From the NCBI GenBank assembly GCA_001275005.1, contig JWZX01002439.1, positions 1 through 17,202 on the forward strand: a stretch of 17,202 nt of DNA, read 5' to 3'. The notes beneath the pieces were generated by a model. It did no database searches, was not told where the DNA came from, and was given only the letters and a program-made list of their open reading frames with translations. Source of the DNA: Chrysochromulina tobinii (lineage: Eukaryota > Haptophyta > Prymnesiales > Chrysochromulinaceae). Every line of letters starts with the position of its first letter. The stretch's first letter is position 1. Below, one piece after another: positions 1 to 7,689 of this stretch. A program made the position numbers and the translations under genes.

Positions 1-16
1 CCGCCGCCGCCTTCGT

Positions 17-50
<34 letters not shown>

Positions 51-131
51 CTCGCCGCCGCCGCCCCCCTCGCCGTCGCCGCCGCTGCCCTCACCGCCGC
101 CGCCGCCGCCGTCCACGCCGCCGCCACCCAC
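1..131 (+). repeat. CCG-rich repeat coding for polyproline
   Basis: Nearly pure CCG/CCC/TCG triplets read as Pro with scattered Ser, in the same frame as the downstream C2 protein. The PPSP style matches hydroxyproline-rich extracellular proteins of algae. The repeat is cut by the window edge. Such a run could also sit at an exon edge, but the frame stays open into the coding part. Confidence 0.75.
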
Positions 132-1089
132 GTGCGAGGCGCTTCTGGGTCGTGAACGCAGCCGCTACTCGGAGCTTGAGCGCATGTGCCACGTGGCAAG
201 TCCACCAGCGCCCGAGACGGCGCTCGTACTGCCGCCCAAGACGGTGCCCGAGGCCTTAGTCGTGGTCCAAGAGCGAGAACCGTTCGCGGTGCGAAGCCCA
301 GCACCGTGCGCAGAGCCCCACAGGCCGCCGGATGACTCGGCGGCCTCCGGGATGAGCGCGGCCGAGTTTGAGGAGCTGCTCGCCTCATGGCAGGCGCGTT
401 ACTCGGAGCTGGAGGCGCTCTACGAGCACGTGCGTAAGGAGTATCACGAGCTCAGTAGCCGGACTGCGGAGCCTTGCGCGCCCAGCACGGAACCCGTCGA
501 GGAGGACGAGCACGTGAAGCTCACACCTGACAGTGCCACGGAGCAACTGCCTCCGAGTAATGACTTGGTGCGCAGCTCGGCGCGCGCTGGACTCACGCTG
601 TTTGAGCATCCTACCGCCCTGGTGACGTACGTTCTGCTCACCGGTACCGGCACGTTCATCATCCTCTACGCCATGTGCTGCACCAGCCAGGCTAAGGGTT
701 ACGGCCGGCTCGCTGACCTGGAGGAAGGGAAGCCGCGCGCGTCGCACACGCCCAAGTCGGTGCCAAAGACGGCGCTCGAGAGACAGCACCCTCCTCCGCC
801 AAAGCCGGCAGAGCCCCGGCCGACGAAACCAGTCGACCTGAGCGAGCGTGGCAAGCTGCGCGTCTTGCTGCAGCGGGCCGAAGGACTGAATGACGCAAGA
901 GCGCTGCTTCTGGGCAAGAGCGACCCGTACGTCATCCTCAAGGCTGGCGCCCTAGGTGCGCTGCTGCTGCCGCACTTGCCAGCGCCGCGGCTCCCGCCGC
1001 CGTGCGCTACTGTCGCCGGCGGCCCCGACGCCGACGCCAACGCCGACGCCGACGCCAACGCCGACGCCAACGCCGACGCCGTGCGCTGC

Positions 1090-1132
<43 letters not shown>

Positions 1133-2062
1133 TTGCACTACGGCCTGCTGCCCACGCTTCTCACTCCAAGTGCCCCCCGTTCTCAGGCCCGAAGCAAGAG
1201 CAGAAGTCGTCGACGATTCATGCCGATCTCAATCCGATCTGGAACGAATCTTTTGAGTTCCCAGGGCTGCGGCATCAGTTCATCACCAGCGGGCTGCTGC
1301 TACGTCTCTTTGACTATGATGAGGCGTCGCAGGACGGCCACCTCGCCGACGTCACCGTCTCACTCGAGCCTCTCAGGACACGCCAGCGCATCAGCACGTC
1401 GCACACATTTAAGGCAGAGCTGCCTTATAAGGGTGCAGTATACCTCATGGCCGAGTGGATCCCCGACGACGCGCCGCCCGTGCAGCTGCCGATGGCGCTC
1501 GACGGCAGCGCTGAGCGCCAGTCAGGCACCTTGCGTATCCTGCTCGAGCGTGCGGAGAATCTGAAGCCGTCAGATCTCGACGGCAATCGAGATGTCTACG
1601 TGAGCTTCGAATGTCCGCGCCAGGAAGCCCAGAGGTCCTCGACCAAGTACAAGACTCTCAACCCGATTTGGAATGAGTGCATCGAGTTCCGTGGCTACCG
1701 GCGCGATCTGTGTGGTAACCCGCAGCAGCAGCGCGGCATGAAGCTCAAGGTGATGGACTGGGATTGTTGGATGAAGGCCAAGGCGGACGACCCACTCGGC
1801 GAGGTCCAACTGCCCTTCATCGAGCTGCACGACGCCCTTCAGTGTACTTACGAGGTGAGGCTCCCGCCGCCCTTCAAGGGGGGTTGTGCACCTCAGCGCC
1901 GAGTGGCTGCCAGATGCCGATCTAGACGGCGATGGTGCCGGCGCGAGCCCCTGCACAACAAGCCCTGTCGAGCCCGCCACCCAGGGCGCCGCCGCGCGAA
2001 ACGGCCTCGCCGCCAGCGGCCGGCGGCAGCGCAGCCGTAGCGTGTCGCCTGGCCGTACCTGA
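1..2062 (+). CDS. Membrane-anchored tandem C2-domain protein (5' partial)
   Basis: The reading frame is open from base 1, so the start lies outside the window; the ATG at 184 is probably internal. In order, the protein has about 43 residues of Pro/Ser (extensin- or pherophorin-like), a short helical part with two RYSELE-type copies, an acidic linker, one transmembrane helix (about 613-681), a Pro/Lys-rich linker, C2-A (from about 847) and C2-B (about 1531-1910). Calcium-type acidic loops are visible: SDPYV and FDYDEASQD in C2-A; DLDGNRDVY and MDWD...DDPLG in C2-B. The layout resembles synaptotagmin (outside segment, one helix, two cytosolic C2 domains), which suggests calcium-dependent phospholipid binding or membrane traffic; that role is inferred. 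C2-A is interrupted by an intron at 956-1186. The C2-B frame breaks at a G run (1878-1883): the raw frame stops at 2040, while the frame that keeps C2 homology stops at 2062. True orthology is unknown. Confidence 0.8.
956..1186 (+). other. Predicted in-frame GT-AG intron, 231 bp
   Basis: Donor is AG|GTGCGC and acceptor is a pyrimidine-rich tract ending TTCTCAG. Removing it joins VILKAGALG to PKQEQKSST, restoring an ordinary C2 strand order. The retained sequence would insert Asp/Ala/Asn repeats and twelve arginines into the domain. Length is 77 codons with no stop in frame, so retention would still give a full protein. The first 18 bases of the intron recur exactly at 1081-1098, with a weaker copy near 1002. 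Confidence 0.75.
1027..1132 (+). repeat. Hexanucleotide and CCG microsatellites within an intron
   Basis: Nine consecutive GACGCC/AACGCC hexamers cover 1027-1080. A CCG run covers about 1095-1132. Between them is a repeat of the intron donor sequence (GTGCGCTGCTGCTGCCGC at 1081). All of it lies inside the predicted intron of the C2 protein. Confidence 0.85.
1878..1883 (+). other. Apparent frameshift in a six-G run of the C2 gene
   Basis: Before the run the frame reads C2-B up to LPPPFKG. In the raw frame it continues as Arg/Cys-rich sequence to a stop at 2038-2040. Dropping one G gives VVHLSAEWLPDADLDGDG and a stop at 2060-2062. This matches the end of C2-A in the same protein (KGAVYLMAEWIPDD). 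The simplest reading is one extra G, either a sequence error or a real mutation. Confidence 0.75.
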
Positions 2063-2249
2063 ACGCCGTATCAGTTGCACCTCCCTCCGCTCACGCGCGC
2101 GACCGGGCAAGTCTCTTTTCGATGTTGGTTGTAGTCTTCTAGGATTCTGCACTTTTCACTTGCGAATTTTGGGTGGGGAGTGTCTCGGAGGGCTGTGAAA
2201 ATTAACAGTCATTTCACACCACGTCCAGCCAGTCCACAGTGGATTTGTC

Positions 2250-4428
2250 ATGCAGCAGGCCTGCGCCTATCCGGAGGACTACGGGTCCATGACCCTGGAC
2301 AAGCAGCTCGTCATGAGCGAGTACGCCCACAACACAGTCTTCGGCATCTACGCGTGCACTCCCTTCAAGTGGCAGTACCTCGTCATGCTCGCGTGCGTGC
2401 TAATCTGGCTTGTCATTGGCCGGTTCGTGTACCAGCTGTACATTCGGGTGCGCTTGGGCGACTTCACGTTTTCGCTCGCCGCCATGCTCACTAAAAAGGA
2501 CAACAAGGCGCTCGCCGTGGACTTTGCGTGCTTCCTGTTCGCCCTCTTGTGGATCACGCGCGGTTCACTGACCGACACGGGCGCCGGCGTCAAGGATGGT
2601 CTCTACTTTGGATCATTTTTCGCGTACCAGGGCGTTGGCTACGTTCTCATCACCCTCGCACGTCTCCTGAACGACAAAATAATTTTGCGCGCGGTCGACA
2701 ACGACGATCGCGAGATCGTCGAAAAAGGGAACGTCGCCGTCGCGTGTGCGCAGGGGGGGGCGGTGATCGGTTCGGCCATCATCCTCTCGGCGGCGGCGAG
2801 CGGCAGCGGGGATGGGAACGTTGGGGAAGGTACGCGCGCCCACTTGCTCGATGCCTAATCGCGCCGCCCAGCCCCCCCCTCCCCCCGGCGCGTAAACATC
2901 ACATACCTCACCTGCCCACCCTTGTCTCTCCGCTTGTGCAGGCCTCGCCCTCACGGTCCTCTACTGGGTCATCGGGCAGATCATCCTCATGGCGTACTGT
3001 CTCATGGTCGACTGCGTGACCTCCATCCCGTTTGTGGAGGGGTCCTCGAAGCTCGTCCTCGCATCGGACGCGAGCCCAAGTGACGAGCTCAAGGTCGTGT
3101 CTGGCACCACGTCACTGCTCCTGCAGGCGGCGATAGGCAACGTGGCGGCTGGCCTTGCTGTCGGCGGGGACATGGTCTCCATGTCCATCATCATCGCCTC
3201 TCCGATCATCGTCGGCTACTCGATCGTGGCGTGGATCATCTACGTCACCGTGTGTCTGATGATCATCATGCCGCTCCTCTTCTTATACATAGAGCACGTG
3301 GTCCTGCGCAGCTCGATCATGACCTCGATCCTCAAGTACAATTCGATTGGCGCCGCCACCCTGCTTGGTTCGCTCAAGTTCGTCACGGCGCTACTGCTGC
3401 AGTCACTCTATCGGGCCAACTGTGATTTGGAGGCGGGCCACGAATACTCCGCGTGCATCGATCCGGGTGATAAAGGTACGATTGGACAGAAGCTGGGCAG
3501 GATCGCGGCGCCACAAGTCTTCAATGTCCAATCGTTGATCGACCTGGTCCTGCTGTTCATCGTCATCATCGTCGCCAAGGGCGTCTACTACCTGCGCTTC
3601 CGCCTCCGGAAGGACGGCGCGAACTTCTCACTCGATGCGACACTCGTCGACCCGAAGAACGATGCCGTCGCGGTCTCGCTCGCCGCGTACGCCTTCGCGC
3701 AGGGGCTCTGCGTGGTCGGCGCCGCATATTGCCCCAACCCGGACTTGCCCTTCCACTTCGCCAACATTGTCGCCTGGACCGCCTTCGGTTGCCTGCTGGT
3801 CTACCTGGCCTCCTTGGTCAACGATTGGATACTGATGCATGGCGTGAGCAACACCGCGAAGCTGCTCGAGAATAATGTTGCCATTGCCGTCTTCGAAGGC
3901 GGCTCCTTCATTGCATGCGGCCTCATCCTTCGCGCGAACCTGCTCGGCTCAGGCAATGACACCACCCAGGCCGACTACGGACGTGGTCTGGGCGTCATCT
4001 CGGTCTTCTGGCTCGTGTGCCAGGGCATCCTGCTCGCCTTCGCGTACACGTACCGCTTGATCACTTCCTTTGACGACCATGCCGAGCTGGCCGAGGGTAA
4101 CATGGCCGCGGGCTTCTCGGGGGGCACCACCCTCATCGCGCTTGCCCTCGTCATGTCCTACCCGCTCAGTTACTACATTTCGCTGATCATCTTCCTTCCG
4201 ATTTCCATCGTGGGTGCACTCGCGCTGATGGTCTCACGCGTCGTCGTCGACCGCCTCTTGCTGCCCGGGGACAGCCTCGACCACGAGATCAAGGTGGACA
4301 AGAATTGGGGCGCTGCGCTCATTGAGGGTATGGTCGCCCTCGGTGTCGCCTGGATCTGCAACATGTTCGTGCCCACCCCGGGCAACCCAATGACCGATGA
4401 CCTCATCTGCCCCGCATATGACTCGTGA
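2250..4428 (+). CDS. Polytopic membrane protein with six DUF350-like repeats
   Basis: Coding is join(2250-2829, 2942-4428), giving 688 residues. The start is the first ATG after an in-frame stop at 2196. About 14 hydrophobic helices are visible. The DUF350 (YjfL-type) signature, a short polar turn, Asn, then a small-residue helix, recurs at about residues 157, 256, 325, 503, 577 and 646 (EKGNVAVA, AIGNVAAG, KYNSIGAA, LENNVAIA, AEGNMAAG, DKNWGAAL). Residues 42-345 and 388-670 are homologous halves: FTFSLAAML pairs with ANFSLDATL, and LARLLNDKIIL with LASLVNDWILM. Bacterial DUF350 proteins are small inner-membrane proteins of unknown activity, often encoded near PspA-like or ATP-grasp amidoligase genes. 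No enzymatic residues are obvious, so a transport or membrane-scaffold role is a guess. It follows the C2 gene by 187 bp in the same orientation. Confidence 0.88.
2830..2941 (+). other. GT-AG intron of the DUF350 gene, 112 bp
   Basis: Donor is GAAG|GTACGC and acceptor is CTTGTGCAG|GCC after a pyrimidine-rich stretch. Splicing restores one reading frame across a Gly codon (GEG then LALTVLYW) and continues a membrane helix. Without splicing the frame ends at 2858. A C run around 2873-2886 lies inside. Confidence 0.9.
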
Positions 4429-4965
4429 GCGGCTCCGCGGTCCGCGCCAGGCGCGTCCGCACTGAACACGTCGGGGTGGCTGAGGTGTGATTGCTCTTCC
4501 TCGAAGGTTGCCTGGTGCGTGGGGAACACTTACGCGCCCGCACTGACGTCACCGCAGCCGGCGCGCCTGTACTCGTTCTCTCGCGCGCGCTCGTAGAACC
4601 CTCAGAGTTGTTCAAAACTTGTCGTCCGTCCCGGTCACATCCCGTCCGGGCTGTGGCTTATCTCTCGCGGTGCGCGCGGCCCCGTGAGCCCGTGTGTCTG
4701 TGTGCCGGCGCCATGCCGTCCGAGATGGTTCAACTCTCGTCTCATGTCCGCGTTACGTCAACCGTCCAACGGAATCGAATCGAATAGGCCGGGGGACCGG
4801 GGTGGCGGGTGCTGGGTCGGTCATTGACTCTTTGTTGATGCATTGAAGCCTCGGAAAACTCGTTGATTGCGACCGTCATCCATTCACGAGGAGTTGAGTC
4901 AGGTTGCAGCACGCGCGGTCCAAGAACACCGCCGCTCCAGCTTCTTCCCGGCACTGAACCCCGCG
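4429..4965 (+). other. Intergenic region with two bZIP-type sites
   Basis: No gene is supported here. It holds the 3' flank of the DUF350 gene and the presumed promoter and 5' leader of the next gene. A perfect TGACGTCA palindrome lies at 4544-4551 and a related TTACGTCA at 4753-4760, both of the cAMP-response/bZIP type. Their function is unproven. A small GAATC/GAATA repeat is near 4772. No canonical AATAAA or clear TATA box was seen. Confidence 0.4.
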
Positions 4966-6897
4966 ATGCCTTCAAATCGGTGTTTCTGTTTTGGTTTATT
5001 TCTCTTACTCCCGTCCATCGTCTTGGTCATCCTGTCCTGGGTCTTCGACAACGAGATCCCTGAAGAGTCTGACATTGACGGTGAGATCGGCCTCTTTTAC
5101 CAGGTGGGGACTTGCCGCAACGTGAACCGCTCGTTCCAGTTCACAACCGCATCCGGCGGAAGCCAAGTGTGGGATGCTTACACGATGATCGCGGTGACGC
5201 CTGCGACGCCGATCGGAAATGCATGCCCACTCGCCCTGGAGGAACCTCTCACAACTGTGAACATCACGCTCGAGCCAACGGACGGCGAGGGCTACGGCGC
5301 CGGGCTGCCCTACTCGCCCGTGGTGATGCTTCCGGCGGGCTCGTACGGCATGCTAGCCTTTGACATAGTCGACCTGAACGGCAACACGGTGTTGGACATC
5401 ACCAATCTGTGGCTCGGGCCCGATGACGCATACCCGTGGACGGTCGACGGTACGAACCTCAGTCAGGCGCCCGATCTCTTCGCGGGCGTCGGCCGGCGGC
5501 TGCTCGATGGCGAGGTGCAGCCACCTGGCCGCAAGCTGCTCTTCGCCGGCCTGCAGTCTCAGAGATGGACCGACGACCAGGCTGAGGAGGAAGAGGTGTC
5601 GATGGCCACGACGCACGCGCCCATGGGGCGGCGGCTGCTCAAGGGAGGCACGTCCTCGGGTACCAGCTCCGCCGGTCGTTCAGGGTCCACCGGCTCGAGC
5701 CGCTGGGGCAGTTCCTCGGCAAGTGTCACAACATCCACGTACGGCTCCCGGACGACGAGTACGCGCGTCGCCGTGTACTCGAGCGCGACGGGGCGCAGAT
5801 ACGGCGGCTCACCGGGGCCGTACTACTACCGGGGCTACTTCTTCTTCTATGGCTTCGGTCCACGGTACTCGTACTCCCGCGCTCCGCGCGCCTTGACCGG
5901 CGGCGCCGCCTTTTTCGTCGTGCGGCATGATGGGTACGGCTGTTACACGTGCCCCATTCGCACTTGCTACGCATGCGCGAGCTGCACCACACGCGCATCG
6001 TGCGGAGCTGCGAGGACTGAGAGCCTGCCGGCCGACCTTGACCGGTACGAGATCTACATCGAGCCCCCGCTCGTGCTACCCGCCGAGCTCCCCAGATGGC
6101 CGTTGCAGCTCCGGCTGTACAACCTGACCCAGTACGTTCAACGGACCCCGAGCACCTCGAGCACCGGATCCGCATCGAACGCATTCTTGACCTTCTACAC
6201 CGATCAGACGATGGAAATACCGATCGGCGCCATCTTCGCCTTCATCGGCTGGCCCTGCTTGGTGGTCGCAATCCTCATCCTCTGCATATGGCGGCCCGGA
6301 AATCAAGCCAACTACAAGGCGCCCCTTCAAACGCGCCCACAATCTGTAGAGATGACTCATTTTGGGACCGGTGGTTTGGCTGAGATGCACGACCCGCCGC
6401 CACAGCAGATGCACTCCCCGCCTGCAGGCCAGGCGTACAACAGCCAGCCTATGCCCGCGGCCCAAGCTTACATGATGATCGTCATCCCTCAGGGTGTCGC
6501 TCCGGGCCAGTCGGTCGAAGTCCAAGCTCCTGATGGCCGGCGCGTACGCATCATGGTCCCGGCGGGCATGTCGCCGGGCATGCAGCTCCAAGTCGCCATC
6601 CCTGCGGCGCCATCACCCACGCATGGCCAAGCGCAGCCCGTGTACGGCGCTGCCGCCGCGCAGCCCGTGTACGGCGCTGCCGCCGCGCAGCCCGTCTACG
6701 GCGCTGCCACCGCGCAGCCCGTCTACGGCGCTGCCGTTGCGCAGCCCGTCTACGGTGCTGCCGTCGCGCAGCCCGTGGCTATGCCTGCCGCGTACCCAGC
6801 CTACCCCAATAATCCGCACATCGCCATGTTCGGCGCACCGTACCCGTCGAACCCGCCGTCACCGCCGGACGGCGCTAATCGAGGCAAGGACGATTAG
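4966..6897 (+). CDS. Two-helix membrane protein with Cys-rich lumenal part and repeat tail
   Basis: I do not recognise this 643-residue protein. The start is the first ATG after an in-frame stop at 4864. Visible parts are: an N-terminal membrane helix (residues 6-27); a lumenal or extracellular part (28-417); three short GR[RK]LL motifs (176, 188, 221), the last followed by a Ser/Gly/Thr-rich stretch; a Tyr/Phe/Gly patch (286-305); a Cys-rich patch (326-346, eight Cys); and a second helix (418-442). The tail has paired motifs of the form IPQGVAPGQ...VPAGMSPGMQ (507-540), then five full 9-residue repeats around AQPVYG (556-600) and a Pro/Tyr-rich end. Both ends should face the same side if both helices span. 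The dibasic-Leu motifs could be processing sites, and the tail could be a binding scaffold; both are guesses. Acidic EEEE lies at 207-210. Confidence 0.82.
   Translation: MPSNRCFCFGLFLLLPSIVLVILSWVFDNEIPEESDIDGEIGLFYQVGTCRNVNRSFQFTTASGGSQVWDAYTMIAVTPATPIGNACPLALEEPLTTVNITLEPTDGEGYGAGLPYSPVVMLPAGSYGMLAFDIVDLNGNTVLDITNLWLGPDDAYPWTVDGTNLSQAPDLFAGVGRRLLDGEVQPPGRKLLFAGLQSQRWTDDQAEEEEVSMATTHAPMGRRLLKGGTSSGTSSAGRSGSTGSSRWGSSSASVTTSTYGSRTTSTRVAVYSSATGRRYGGSPGPYYYRGYFFFYGFGPRYSYSRAPRALTGGAAFFVVRHDGYGCYTCPIRTCYACASCTTRASCGAARTESLPADLDRYEIYIEPPLVLPAELPRWPLQLRLYNLTQYVQRTPSTSSTGSASNAFLTFYTDQTMEIPIGAIFAFIGWPCLVVAILILCIWRPGNQANYKAPLQTRPQSVEMTHFGTGGLAEMHDPPPQQMHSPPAGQAYNSQPMPAAQAYMMIVIPQGVAPGQSVEVQAPDGRRVRIMVPAGMSPGMQLQVAIPAAPSPTHGQAQPVYGAAAAQPVYGAAAAQPVYGAATAQPVYGAAVAQPVYGAAVAQPVAMPAAYPAYPNNPHIAMFGAPYPSNPPSPPDGANRGKDD
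6631..6780 (+). repeat. 27-bp coding tandem repeat (AQPVYGAAx)
   Basis: Five complete 27-base units start at 6631, 6658, 6685, 6712 and 6739, followed by a 15-base partial at 6766. They begin GCGCAGCCCGT and read as nine residues each. Differences are mainly in the last codon (Ala, Ala, Thr, Val, Val) and at wobble positions, so the array is recent or homogenised. Confidence 0.95.
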
Positions 6898-7689
6898 CGG
6901 CGATGCACCGTTGCAAAAAAGAGAGCAGAACATGTATCGAAGGCTGAACTACTTAGGGGCGAAGAGGCAGCTACGGTCCTACGGAGCAGCTAGCCAAGTA
7001 CCCGACCGAAGTACATTCTCGCGGAGGTGGGTCCGTGGCCGCCAGCCGTGTGTGTTGTCATTCATGGTTGGAGGGCGGGTTTGTCATGTGCGTGTGTCGG
7101 GTGTGTGCGCAGCTCCAGCTGCGGCCTGCGCAGCTGCAGCTGTGCATGCCGAGCTGTCAGCTGAGAGCTGTGGGTCATGCACGCACATGCACACACGACG
7201 TGGTCGATGTGCACCCCGCCCGCACCACTGACCAACGCGCCGTAACGTTGAGTGAACCCCCCGGCTGAGTGAGCGCGCGAGTATACACATCACAACATCA
7301 CGGTCGAGAACAGTACTTGTGTACAGTGTGCCGAGTTAGTGCTGAACGAGCGCCCGACGTCCCAAGTGCCAGTCCCGCGGACTCGGAGTCCCCGAGCATC
7401 AGCATCGATGATCCCGCAACATGTCCGAACTGTCGCGCGCTGCATCTGCAGCACCATCCAGAGCTCGCGTAAGGAGGAACTGCGGAGGAAGATTAATACA
7501 GTCAAGAGATGTGATGGGCGCGGGGGGGCCGCGACGAAACTGAGAAGTGAACGTGAACCATCTCGCGATTCAAAACGCGGGCTCGCTCCTCTCCTTTGTT
7601 CGCCGACTCTGCGTGCGTGCGTGCGTGCGTGCGTTGCGTGCGTGCGTCTGCGTGCGTGCGTGCGTCGCGACTCATCGACATACGATCGA
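6898..7689 (+). other. Intergenic region and leader before the kinesin gene
   Basis: No gene is supported. About 7110-7172 is dense in AGCTG words, including the perfect palindrome CAGCTGCAGCTG at 7131-7142. TGTG/TGCA-rich sequence lies on both sides. An open frame into the kinesin runs from 7339 and has an ATG at 7408. Its translation across the TGCG repeat (ACVRACVACV) looks non-coding, so most of this is probably promoter and 5' leader, possibly with a leader intron. Confidence 0.45.
7610..7668 (+). repeat. TGCG tetranucleotide microsatellite
   Basis: Imperfect (TGCG)n with two interruptions, ending about 20 bases before the chosen kinesin ATG. It most likely lies in the 5' leader. Confidence 0.9.

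Noticed and set aside
956-1564. Alternative plus-strand frames through the intron of the C2 gene
   Set aside because: Their long poly-Ala, poly-Pro or poly-Arg stretches come from the microsatellites, and downstream they run out of frame with the C2 domain.
1853-1895. Mini-intron (GTGAGG...CTCAG) to explain the C2 frame change
   Set aside because: At about 42 bases it would delete the LPPPFKG and VVHL strands that match the first C2 domain.
1932-2198. Small open frame over the end of gene 1
   Set aside because: It is in neither the raw nor the repaired C2 frame and is Pro/Ala-rich by composition.
7100-7180. AGCTG-rich block as a structured RNA or CRISPR-like array
   Set aside because: The words are not evenly spaced, and no repeat-spacer pattern or stable long stem is evident. 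Simple low-complexity sequence explains it.
7339-7689. N-terminal extension of the kinesin reading frame
   Set aside because: It begins with GTG, has one ATG at 7408, and translates the TGCG microsatellite into repetitive ACVR sequence. The ATG at 7690 starts more protein-like sequence. The extension cannot be fully excluded.
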